Source: Thermoflavifilum sp. | Lineage (GTDB): Bacteria > Bacteroidota > Bacteroidia > Chitinophagales > Chitinophagaceae | Direction of reading: 5' to 3' | DNA length: 8,532 nucleotides | NCBI GenBank assembly: GCA_019683625.1 | Contig: JADGHY010000080.1 | Location: 1 to 8,532, forward strand | Part shown: in pieces, positions 1 through 5,927 of the stretch | Layout of the letters: every line of letters starts with the position of its first letter | How positions within the stretch are numbered: the first letter of the stretch is position 1 | The notes under the pieces: generated by a model | Databases searched by the model: none | What the model was told of the DNA's origin: nothing | Seen by the model: the letters and a program-made list of their open reading frames with translations, nothing else | Position numbers and translations under genes: made by a program

Positions 1-809
1 ATATAAAGCAAGCCGTCTACACCACCCAGATCAATGAATGCTCCAAAGTCAGTGATATTTTTAATAGTACCTTCCAGCACCTGGCCTTTTTCCAGCTTGG
101 AAATGATTTCCATGCGCTGCTGCTCAATATCGCTTTCAATCAACGCCTTATGCGACACCACGGCATTCTTGATGGCTTCATTGATCTTCACCACTTTAAA
201 CTCCATGGTCTTGCCCACAAACTGGTCGTAATCGGTGATGGGCTTCACGTCGATCTGAGAACCGGGCAAGAAGGTTTCCATGCCATGGATGTCCACAATC
301 AATCCACCTTTTGTCTTGCTGGTGACTGTACCCGTAATCACTTCTCCGGTCTTGTAAGCCTCCACGATGCGTTCCCATGCCCTCAAGAGCCGGGCTTGTT
401 TGCGGCTAAGCACCAGTTGGCCGTTGCGGTCTTCTTTTTCCACCACCAACACTTCCACTTCATCACCAATCTTTAGGCCTGGCATGTCGCGGAATTCATT
501 TAGGGAAACCAGTCCATCGGATTTGTAACCGATGTGAATGATGGCGTCGGAATCGGTTAGCCCCACCACAGTGCCCTTGATGATTTCGTTTTCCTCGATG
601 TTGCGGAAGGTTCTCTCGTAAGTTTTTTCATACCGTTCCCACTCTTCAGGGCTATAGGTGGAAACATGCTTTTTGTTAATGCTCCAGTCAAAGTCATCAT
701 GTGCGGAGCTTTCTGCCTGGGCGGCAGATACGGAAACGGACTGCTCCTGTGGCTGAGCAGCATTTTCCTGAGAAGATGATGGGTGTTGTTGCAATTCTTG
801 GTCTGCCAA
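1..809 (-). CDS. rpsA: 30S ribosomal protein S1, N-terminal part (cut by window edge)
   Basis: S1 binds mRNA on the small ribosomal subunit and helps load it for initiation. The visible 269 codons begin with a low-complexity Q/S/A/E/P-rich stretch (residues 1-37), then a conserved segment (about 38-72, with DFDWSI and YSPEEWERYE). S1/OB domain 1 covers about 74-138 (IIKGTVVGLT, DGLVSLNEF, LSRKQA) and domain 2 about 155-224 (GEVITGTVTSKTKGGLIVD, FLPGSQID, VVSHKALIE). Domain 3 starts near 241 (GQVLEGTIKNITDFGAFIDLGG) and is cut at position 1. The family normally continues for several more S1 domains. The start is TTG at 807-809. No ATG lies in frame between it and residue 109, which is inside domain 1, and an AGGAGG sits 8 nt upstream. 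It is transcribed divergently from ispH. Identity is very secure; the exact start is likely but not proven. Confidence 0.96.
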   Translation of the reverse strand, partial: MADQELQQHPSSSQENAAQPQEQSVSVSAAQAESSAHDDFDWSINKKHVSTYSPEEWERYEKTYERTFRNIEENEIIKGTVVGLTDSDAIIHIGYKSDGLVSLNEFRDMPGLKIGDEVEVLVVEKEDRNGQLVLSRKQARLLRAWERIVEAYKTGEVITGTVTSKTKGGLIVDIHGMETFLPGSQIDVKPITDYDQFVGKTMEFKVVKINEAIKNAVVSHKALIESDIEQQRMEIISKLEKGQVLEGTIKNITDFGAFIDLGGVDGLLY

Positions 810-817
810 ATTTAAGT

Positions 818-825
818 CCTCCTTT
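818..825 (-). promoter_or_regulatory. Strong Shine-Dalgarno site for rpsA (TTG start)
   Basis: On the minus strand this reads AAAGGAGG and ends 8 nt before the TTG codon at 809-807. It is a near-perfect anti-SD match at good spacing, and it decides the TTG start. Bacteroidota genes mostly lack such sites; in this window only rpsA and ispH have one. Confidence 0.75.
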
Positions 826-855
826 TTGTGAAATTTTTTTGTCAGAAACGGATTG

Positions 856-886
856 CAAAGATAGGGCAAATTTCGAATGCAGAAAA
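856..886 (-). promoter_or_regulatory. Candidate Bacteroidota-type promoter for rpsA
   Basis: On the minus strand TATCTTTG (863 down to 856) matches the Bacteroidota -7 consensus TAnnTTTG exactly. Nineteen nucleotides upstream, TTTT (886-883) matches three of four bases of the -33 element TTTG. Transcription would start around position 850, giving a leader of roughly 40 nt that contains the Shine-Dalgarno site. Both motif and spacing were read directly. Promoter activity is inferred. Confidence 0.5.
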
Positions 887-893
887 TTTGTCC
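864..893. repeat. Inverted repeat in the rpsA/ispH divergent promoter region
   Basis: CAAATTT (867-873) and AAATTTG (884-890) are perfect inverted arms around a 10-nt spacer. Beyond one mismatch, GG (864-865) and CC (892-893) also pair, so 9 of 10 outer positions are symmetric. The repeat covers the rpsA -33 element and spacer, and reaches to within 2 bp of the candidate ispH -7 element. It could be an operator for a dimeric regulator, or chance symmetry in AT-rich DNA. No known regulator motif is recognised. Confidence 0.4.
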
Positions 894-902
894 GTTATTT
901 TG
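872..902 (+). promoter_or_regulatory. Weak candidate promoter for ispH
   Basis: TTATTTTG (895-902) matches the -7 consensus TAnnTTTG except at the second base. TTCG (872-875), 19 nt upstream, matches three of four bases of the -33 element. Transcription would start a few bases after 902, just upstream of the ispH ribosome-binding site at 911-917. In AT-rich DNA such a match is easily found by chance. Confidence 0.28.
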
Positions 903-910
903 TGAGAGGA

Positions 911-917
911 AAAGGAG
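911..917 (+). promoter_or_regulatory. Shine-Dalgarno site for ispH
   Basis: AAAGGAG lies 5 nt before the ATG at 923. It supports this start over the GTG at 701, which would run the gene back through the divergent rpsA coding region. Confidence 0.6.
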
Positions 918-922
918 CCCTG

Positions 923-2158
923 ATGAAACAATTTGAAGTGCCGCCTGCTTATCGGAGTCAGCTGATCAGCCGCATCAAACAGCAAAGGCGAGTGGCCGAC
1001 CGCATGAAAAAGGATTTTAGCCCCACCCGGTTCACCATTGGGCGGATGACTGTGTTGTTGGCCAGGCATTTTGGTTTTTGTTACGGGGTTGAAAACGCCA
1101 TCGAAATTTCGTTCAAGGCTGTGGAAGCCCATCCCGATAAGCGCATTTTCCTGTTAAGCGAGATGATTCACAATCCATTGGTGAATGCCGATCTGGCACG
1201 CCGGGGGGTACGGTTCATCATGGATACCCATGGCCACCAGCTTATTCCGTGGGAAGAGTTAAGGCCAGAGGATATTGTGATTATTCCGGCTTTTGGCACA
1301 ACTCTGGAAATTGCCGATCAGCTTCATCGCATGGGCATTTCCCCGATTGCTTACAACACTACCTGCCCGTTTGTGGAACGCGTATGGAACAAGGCCTCCC
1401 AGATTGGCCAGAAAGGATACACTATTGTTATTCATGGCAAACCTCAACACGAGGAAACCCGTGCCAGCTTTTCGCACAGCGCTTCTTTGGCTCCTACGGT
1501 TATCGTCAGGGATATGCATCAGGCGCGCCAATTGGCCGAATTCATCACGCACCAACGTCCCGCAGCGGAATTTTTTGACATCTTCCATGGCCAATATTCC
1601 AGGAACTTCAACCCCGAAACAGACTTGCAACGTATAGGTGTGGTTAACCAAACAACCATGCTTGCCAGCGAAACCCAGGCTATTGCCGATTACCTCAAAC
1701 AGGTGATGGCATCTTATTACCAGCTTAGCGAGGAAAATATAGATACCCATTTTGCAGATACTCGCGACACGCTTTGCTATGCCACAAACGATAACCAGAC
1801 CGCTGTGATACGCATGCTCGACGAAGCAGCCGATTTTGCGATTGTGGTGGGTGGATACAATAGCTCCAATACCTCACATCTTGTTGAACTCTGTGCAGAA
1901 AAACTGCCTACCTATTTTATCTGCGGCCCCGAAGAAATTCAGGATAATGGCGATATCCAGCATTGGGATATCTGGCAGAAACAAAAAATCCGTTCTTCAC
2001 GTGTCATTCCTGATGAAGGTGCTTTCACCCTGATGCTCACCAGTGGGGCTTCCTGCCCTGATGCGCTCGTGGAAGCCGTGATTCATCGCCTGGTTCAGGT
2101 TGCTAACATTCCTGAAACCACTTGGGAGTCCTTCCTGCATCAAACCGTTTTCACATAA
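923..2158 (+). CDS. ispH: 4-hydroxy-3-methylbut-2-enyl diphosphate reductase (IspH/LytB), long form
   Basis: IspH is the last enzyme of the MEP isoprenoid pathway. It is a cytoplasmic iron-sulfur protein that reduces HMBPP to IPP and DMAPP. The 411-residue product has the three cluster cysteines in their family contexts: C53 (GFCYGVENA), C148 (YNTTCPFV) and C285 (DTLCYATNDNQ). Substrate-site motifs are H83 (EMIHNP), the histidine/glutamate stretch at 171-178 (HGKPQHEE), NQTT at 242-245, and the SSN segment at 314-316 (GGYNSSNTSHL). A C-terminal SGASCPDALVE occurs at 374-384. It is about 95 residues longer than the E. coli enzyme. An N-terminal extension of about 40 residues and longer inter-cysteine stretches resemble the cyanobacterial/plant-type class as I recall it. 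The ATG at 923 was chosen because of its Shine-Dalgarno site and because upstream codons overlap rpsA and its leader. It diverges from rpsA and converges on the response-regulator gene. Confidence 0.95.
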   Translation: MKQFEVPPAYRSQLISRIKQQRRVADRMKKDFSPTRFTIGRMTVLLARHFGFCYGVENAIEISFKAVEAHPDKRIFLLSEMIHNPLVNADLARRGVRFIMDTHGHQLIPWEELRPEDIVIIPAFGTTLEIADQLHRMGISPIAYNTTCPFVERVWNKASQIGQKGYTIVIHGKPQHEETRASFSHSASLAPTVIVRDMHQARQLAEFITHQRPAAEFFDIFHGQYSRNFNPETDLQRIGVVNQTTMLASETQAIADYLKQVMASYYQLSEENIDTHFADTRDTLCYATNDNQTAVIRMLDEAADFAIVVGGYNSSNTSHLVELCAEKLPTYFICGPEEIQDNGDIQHWDIWQKQKIRSSRVIPDEGAFTLMLTSGASCPDALVEAVIHRLVQVANIPETTWESFLHQTVFT

Positions 2159-2191
2159 AAATCCGGTGCAACAATAGCCGCTGCACCGGAT
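2157..2191 (-). terminator. Intrinsic terminator for the kinase/regulator operon, overlapping the ispH stop
   Basis: ATCCGGTGCA (2161-2170) and TGCACCGGAT (2182-2191) form a perfect 10-bp stem with an 11-nt loop. Read on the minus strand, the stem runs into five T residues (2161-2157), the layout of a rho-independent terminator for transcripts coming from the response regulator. On the plus strand there is no T-run after the stem (GCCTTGGGG), so for ispH it is at best a 3'-end stabilising hairpin. The T-run includes the A residues of the ispH TAA codon (2156-2158). Confidence 0.65.
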
Positions 2192-2327
2192 GCCTTGGGG
2201 AAGGGGAGCACAAACAATGGGGAAAACTGTCAACCTTATTTTCCAAATGTAATATATTAACGGGATACGCTAAGCTTCATTTTAGTATCCGGTTAGCATG
2301 GTTTTAAAAACGGCACTACCCGGTTTA
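2192..2327. other. Convergent intergenic remainder with weak hairpins
   Basis: No gene is supported here. Two further small inverted repeats were seen: GGAAAA/TTTTCC (2221-2226 with 2239-2244) and GGATAC/GTATCC (2263-2268 with 2285-2290). Neither is followed by a T-run, so neither is called a terminator. Just past the regulator stop, on the minus strand, a very short GC stem precedes TTTTT (about 2325-2306); it is too weak to call. Confidence 0.4.
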
Positions 2328-3098
2328 TCAGCGGTTAACTTTTGCTACCCAATCCTGAAAATCCTGCAGCCTGCGCCGCGCTATCTCTATCTCTGTGCCA
2401 TCGTCCATAATGACATAAGGATGGCTGCCCTTAACAAATTGATGAATGTGCTGACAGTTGATCAGATGGGATTGATGAATGCGAAAGAATTGATGATCTT
2501 CCAACAAAAACTCAAATTCCTTTAAAGTCCTGCATACTACCAGAACTGGCTGATGGGTAAAATACACCCGGGTATAGCTGCCCAGCGCTTCACAACGGAT
2601 GATGTGCTTAACCTGTACAAATTGAAATCCTCTTGCAATAGGCAAGGCAATCTTTTGTTCCTGATCGTGTTGCTGATGAAGGTTATAAACCAGTGTCAAG
2701 AGATGATTTTCTGAAATAGCCTGCTGTTGACGCTTGTCAATACATTTTTGGATGGCGGCCTGTAATTCAGCCGGAGAATAAGGTTTCAGAATATAATCTA
2801 AAGCGTTAAACTTGATGGCTTTTAAAGCATAATTTTCATAGGCAGTAACAAAAATCACTTCAAATGACGGACGTTGAAAAAATTGAAACAGCCCAAAACC
2901 ATTTATAGAGGGCATCTCAATGTCTAACATCACCAGTTGAGGAACATGCTGCCGAATAGCCTTTACGGCTTGTTCCACACTTCGGCTTTCAGCCACCACT
3001 TCAACTTCTGGCACATGTAGCCTGATCATGGTCTTGAGTGTGTCAAGGCATTCCTGCTCATCATCTACAAGCAATGTTCTGATTTTTTCAACTGGCAT
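2328..3098 (-). CDS. LytTR-family response regulator
   Basis: This is a cytoplasmic two-component regulator of 256 residues, expected to bind DNA when phosphorylated by the kinase encoded just upstream. Residues 6-120 form a receiver domain: acidic pair D12/D13 (LLVDDEQE), phospho-acceptor D59 (VMLDIEMP), T85 (FVTAYE) and K105 (LKPYS). A linker leads to a LytTR DNA-binding domain at about 150-250, with FVQVKHIIRCEALGSYTRVYF, a FRIHQSHLIN segment at 205-214 and a closing IARRRLQDF. The ATG at 3098 was chosen because it starts directly before the receiver fold. A longer TTG-started frame to 3188 would overlap the kinase gene by about 80 bases. Only 10 A/T-rich nt separate it from the kinase stop, so co-transcription is very likely. 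No Shine-Dalgarno site is present. Target genes cannot be read from the window. Confidence 0.93.
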   Translation of the reverse strand: MPVEKIRTLLVDDEQECLDTLKTMIRLHVPEVEVVAESRSVEQAVKAIRQHVPQLVMLDIEMPSINGFGLFQFFQRPSFEVIFVTAYENYALKAIKFNALDYILKPYSPAELQAAIQKCIDKRQQQAISENHLLTLVYNLHQQHDQEQKIALPIARGFQFVQVKHIIRCEALGSYTRVYFTHQPVLVVCRTLKEFEFLLEDHQFFRIHQSHLINCQHIHQFVKGSHPYVIMDDGTEIEIARRRLQDFQDWVAKVNR

Positions 3099-3108
3099 AT
3101 TTATATTT

Positions 3109-5076
3109 TCATGAATAAGCAAATTCAACGGGTAATTCCAAAACCACTTTTGTTCCGCACGGGCAATCCTGCTCATCCAACAAATCAATGATCTGAATCT
3201 GTTGCAGATTAAAAGATGTGGAATGTTGCAACAGTTTTAACCTCTCCTCCGTTAACCGCAAACCCATAGACACATGTTGGGGATTTTTTTGCATCTTAAT
3301 GGCTTCGGCTCTTTGCCTGCCAATTCCATTATCTTCTATTTCCACCCTCAGTTTCTGTTGAGCCTGTAATTTCATAGAAATTTTTAACACTCCGCCTCCT
3401 TTCTTGGGCGCAAGGCCATGCCAGATGGCATTTTCAACAAATTGCTGGATCATTAAAGGTGCTATCATCACATCATCTGTGTCAATGCCTTCATCAATTC
3501 GCAGGATAAATACAAAACTGTGATTGCAACGCAGATTTTCCAGTTCCACGTATATCGATAAAAACTCCAGCTCTTTTGATAATGGAATAAAATCTCTTTC
3601 ACTGTTCTCCAGAATCATCCGGATTAATCTTGCAAATTTGGTTAAATAATCTGATGCTTCTTCCGGCTGATTTGTCCAGATGTATTTGTGAATAGAATTT
3701 AAACTATTGAAGATAAAATGCGGATTCATTCTGGATCGTAAAGATTGCAACTCCAGCTGCAAGGATTTCTGGTGTGCTTTTAATTCCCTGTGCCGGATGA
3801 AAAAATATCCAATCCCTATCATGACCACTATAAGCCCAAGCAAGGATAAAGCTAAAATCAAATTGCGATTAGACTCCAAATCTTTCAGATAAGCTTCTTT
3901 TTTGAGCAATTGTATTGCCGCATTTTTCTTATCGAGCTGATACAACACTTCTAACTCGGCCATACGATTGTTGAGTTTCTCATTAAGCAAACTATCCTTA
4001 TAGTTCAGCGCCTTCTCTAACATCTGCATAGATTGCTCATATCTCCCCAACTTAGCATAATATTCCTGCAAAGCCTGATAGGCTTTCATGATAAGTGACT
4101 TTGAGCCTATTGATTGCGCAATGTTTAAACCTTCGTTGATATGATAATAAGCCTCTGCATATTTTTTTTGAAGCAGATAGGTGTTACCCACACTGATATA
4201 ACTATCCGAAACATCTATGACGTCGCCAATTTGTCCACTTAATTGCAGCGCTTTTTTAAAGTATCTGAGGGACAAAGGATAATTGCCCAATTTCTGATAA
4301 GCCTGCCCCAGATTATTGTATGAAATCAGCCGGCCTTGCTGGCTGTTGATCAGCTCATTGTAATGAAGCGATTTAAGGAAGTACTCAATTGCTTCTTTAT
4401 ATTGATTTTTACCGGCTAATGCCAGGCCAATATTGGCATAATTGATTGCCAGACCCAGATTGTTTTGATGCGTTTTTTCAATATCGAGAGATTGCTGAAA
4501 TGAGGAAATAGCTCTGTCATATTGTTGGGTGGCTAAATAAATATTTCCGATGCTGTTAATGGCAATTGCCTGATTGCGCCAGTTTTGGCAAGCTTCGGCC
4601 AGGCGAAGCGCCTGCAGATGATATTCAAATGCCTGTTGATTCTCGTCTAATCTTCTATAAGCCACGCCGATATTGTTATAAATGGTGCACAACAAAACTG
4701 TATCCTTAGCTCCAGAAGCATATTCGAGTGCTTGTTTGCCATAATTTACAGCCAGCAGATACCTGGCTACATTGCGCTGATCCACACTCCAGGCATTATA
4801 CACCTGGGCAAGCAGCAGCGAATCGCCGAGATTTTCAGCCAGTTTCATGGCACGCATCAAATAGGGATTTCCCTGTTCACGCCTGTTTAAGCGCTGGCGG
4901 TAAGCAACAGCCTGTTCCAGTAAATCTTTGATTTGTGCAGTATCGTTTTGAAGAGGCGTAACAGCATGGCTTCCGTGTGGAATGATCCGGGTAGTGTCTT
5001 CATGCGCATACAGCCCGCCCGTTCCTACCGGTCGCAGCAAGCAAATCAAAAGAAATCCTATGCAGGAGGCAAACAT
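3109..5076 (-). CDS. TPR-containing LytS-type sensor histidine kinase
   Basis: This is an inner-membrane sensor kinase of 655 residues, the likely partner of the adjacent LytTR regulator. Residues 1-25 look like a signal peptide or N-terminal anchor (hydrophobic FASCIGFLLICLL). About 85-360 is an array of roughly six to seven tetratricopeptide repeats (for example YNNIGVAYRRLDENQQAFEYHLQALRLA), so the sensor is probably periplasmic and protein-binding. A coiled-coil-like stretch (362-402) leads to a transmembrane helix at about 404-427. The His_kinase domain follows, with phospho-acceptor H453 in RMNPHFIFNSLNSI. The ATPase domain has N549 (QQFVENAIWHGL), the G-box D582/G584/G586 (EDNGIGR) and SMGLRLTEERL at 603-613. 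All catalytic residues are present. An unusual CPC pair (C638, C640) lies in the last ATPase strand region. The gene starts 43 nt after cmk. It could be read from cmk or from a weak internal promoter; the nearest -7-like sequence, TAATTTAA at 5105-5098, matches poorly. The inducing signal is unknown. Confidence 0.92.
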   Translation of the reverse strand: MFASCIGFLLICLLRPVGTGGLYAHEDTTRIIPHGSHAVTPLQNDTAQIKDLLEQAVAYRQRLNRREQGNPYLMRAMKLAENLGDSLLLAQVYNAWSVDQRNVARYLLAVNYGKQALEYASGAKDTVLLCTIYNNIGVAYRRLDENQQAFEYHLQALRLAEACQNWRNQAIAINSIGNIYLATQQYDRAISSFQQSLDIEKTHQNNLGLAINYANIGLALAGKNQYKEAIEYFLKSLHYNELINSQQGRLISYNNLGQAYQKLGNYPLSLRYFKKALQLSGQIGDVIDVSDSYISVGNTYLLQKKYAEAYYHINEGLNIAQSIGSKSLIMKAYQALQEYYAKLGRYEQSMQMLEKALNYKDSLLNEKLNNRMAELEVLYQLDKKNAAIQLLKKEAYLKDLESNRNLILALSLLGLIVVMIGIGYFFIRHRELKAHQKSLQLELQSLRSRMNPHFIFNSLNSIHKYIWTNQPEEASDYLTKFARLIRMILENSERDFIPLSKELEFLSIYVELENLRCNHSFVFILRIDEGIDTDDVMIAPLMIQQFVENAIWHGLAPKKGGGVLKISMKLQAQQKLRVEIEDNGIGRQRAEAIKMQKNPQHVSMGLRLTEERLKLLQHSTSFNLQQIQIIDLLDEQDCPCGTKVVLELPVEFAYS

Positions 5077-5119
5077 AGACGAAGCCTCTATTGGTGATTA
5101 AATTATAGATATTCACAAC

Positions 5120-5827
5120 TCAGGAAATGGTTGTTTTTCTGATAGGCTGGTTGTGCTGAATTTGCCTTACATAATCCAGGGCAAGCTGCAATTGCTGGGC
5201 TTCTGTTAAATGTGAATTGTCAATCACAAATGCATCTGCAGCTTTTCTTAGGGGGCTCACGGTGCGTTGGGTGTCAATCCGGTCGCGCTCGAGCAAGTTT
5301 TTTTCCACTTCTGCCAGGCTAATCTCCGGGTGGGTAGCCTGAAGCTCTTTCCATCTTCTTTGCGCCCGGATATGCGGGTCGGCCGTCATAAAGATTTTTA
5401 CTTCCGCATCCGGAAACACCACCGTGCCAATATCCCGGCCATCCATCACAATAGCCCTTTGTTCGCCCATTCGTCTTTGCTGAGCAACAGCAAATTCCCG
5501 AACCTCGGGAAGCGCCGCCACCTGGCTAACTGCTTCCGACACTTCCCAACTGCGAATGGCTAGCTCCACATCCTCACCATTGAGCAACATGACCGATCGT
5601 TGTTTGGCCGGGTCATATTGAAAATCCAGATGGATATTATTTAACACTTGCTGAATAGCATCCCGATCGTGCAAATCAACCTTACGACGGAGCAACTCAT
5701 AGGTTATTGCCCTGTACATGGCCCCACTGTCAATATACCGATACTGAAGCGCTGATGCAAGCTGCCGGGCAAGTGTACTTTTTCCACAGGAAGAATAACC
5801 GTCAATAGCAATAATCAGGGGGCGCAT
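5120..5827 (-). CDS. cmk: Cytidylate kinase (CMP/dCMP kinase)
   Basis: Cmk phosphorylates CMP and dCMP with ATP in the cytoplasm, feeding CTP and dCTP pools. The 235-residue product opens directly on the nucleotide-binding strand and P-loop (IIAIDGYSSCGKST, residues 5-18). It has the CMP-binding DSGAMYRA (33-40), MDGRDIGTVVFPDA (128-141; D129, R131, D132) and the lid motif RDRIDTQRTVSPL (181-193; R181, D185, R188). Length fits the family (E. coli about 227). The ATG at 5827 was chosen because the P-loop strand begins at once; an in-frame TTG at 5869 adds 14 residues and would start within a few bases of the clpC terminator T-run. No Shine-Dalgarno site precedes it. It sits after that terminator and 43 nt before the kinase gene, so it may head a cmk-kinase-regulator transcript. 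Confidence 0.95.
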   Translation of the reverse strand: MRPLIIAIDGYSSCGKSTLARQLASALQYRYIDSGAMYRAITYELLRRKVDLHDRDAIQQVLNNIHLDFQYDPAKQRSVMLLNGEDVELAIRSWEVSEAVSQVAALPEVREFAVAQQRRMGEQRAIVMDGRDIGTVVFPDAEVKIFMTADPHIRAQRRWKELQATHPEISLAEVEKNLLERDRIDTQRTVSPLRKAADAFVIDNSHLTEAQQLQLALDYVRQIQHNQPIRKTTIS

Positions 5828-5833
5828 GCTCAG

Positions 5834-5841
5834 CAAAACTA
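5834..5841 (-). promoter_or_regulatory. Possible -7 element of a cmk promoter
   Basis: On the minus strand TAGTTTTG matches the Bacteroidota -7 consensus TAnnTTTG exactly. It ends only 6 nt before the cmk ATG, so the transcript would be leaderless or nearly so. No TTTG or TTG lies at the expected 19-20 nt spacing (nearest TTG at 12 and 25 nt), so support is weak. Confidence 0.22.
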
Positions 5842-5870
5842 ATATTCTTTTAGCAATTTCCAGAATCAAG

Positions 5871-5900
5871 AAAAAAGGGATAGCATATTGCTATCCCTTT
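5871..5900 (-). terminator. Intrinsic terminator of clpC
   Basis: On the minus strand AAAGGGATAGCA and TGCTATCCCTTT form a perfect 12-bp stem closed by a 3-nt loop (5888-5886). The stem ends in six consecutive T residues (5876-5871). It begins 27 nt after the clpC stop codon and lies about 43 nt before the cmk ATG, separating the two genes. It is the clearest rho-independent terminator in the window. Confidence 0.9.
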
Positions 5901-5927
5901 CCGCACGTCAGTATGTAGCTTAGCTGT

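Noticed and set aside
196..378. Open frames on both strands at the left end
   Set aside because: They are alternate-frame readings of rpsA, whose S1 domains are continuous on the minus strand through this stretch.
701..922. A GTG-started 74-codon N-terminal extension of ispH
   Set aside because: It would overlap the start of rpsA and its leader on the other strand, its residues resemble no IspH N-terminus, and a good Shine-Dalgarno site precedes the ATG at 923.
1259..1750. 163-codon open frame on the minus strand within ispH
   Set aside because: Antisense shadow of ispH, whose conserved cysteine and active-site motifs fix the true frame.
2122..2525. Two small plus-strand open frames downstream of ispH
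   Set aside because: One runs out of the ispH end through the hairpin region and the other is antisense to the regulator; neither has a ribosome-binding site or recognisable content.
3099..3113. A tiny ATG-AAA-ATA-TAA frame overlapping the kinase stop codon
   Set aside because: Three codons in AT-rich spacer DNA; probably chance, with nothing beyond position to suggest a re-initiation device.
3099..3188. TTG-started extension of the response regulator
   Set aside because: It overlaps the kinase C-terminus in another frame, and the receiver fold starts at the ATG at 3098.
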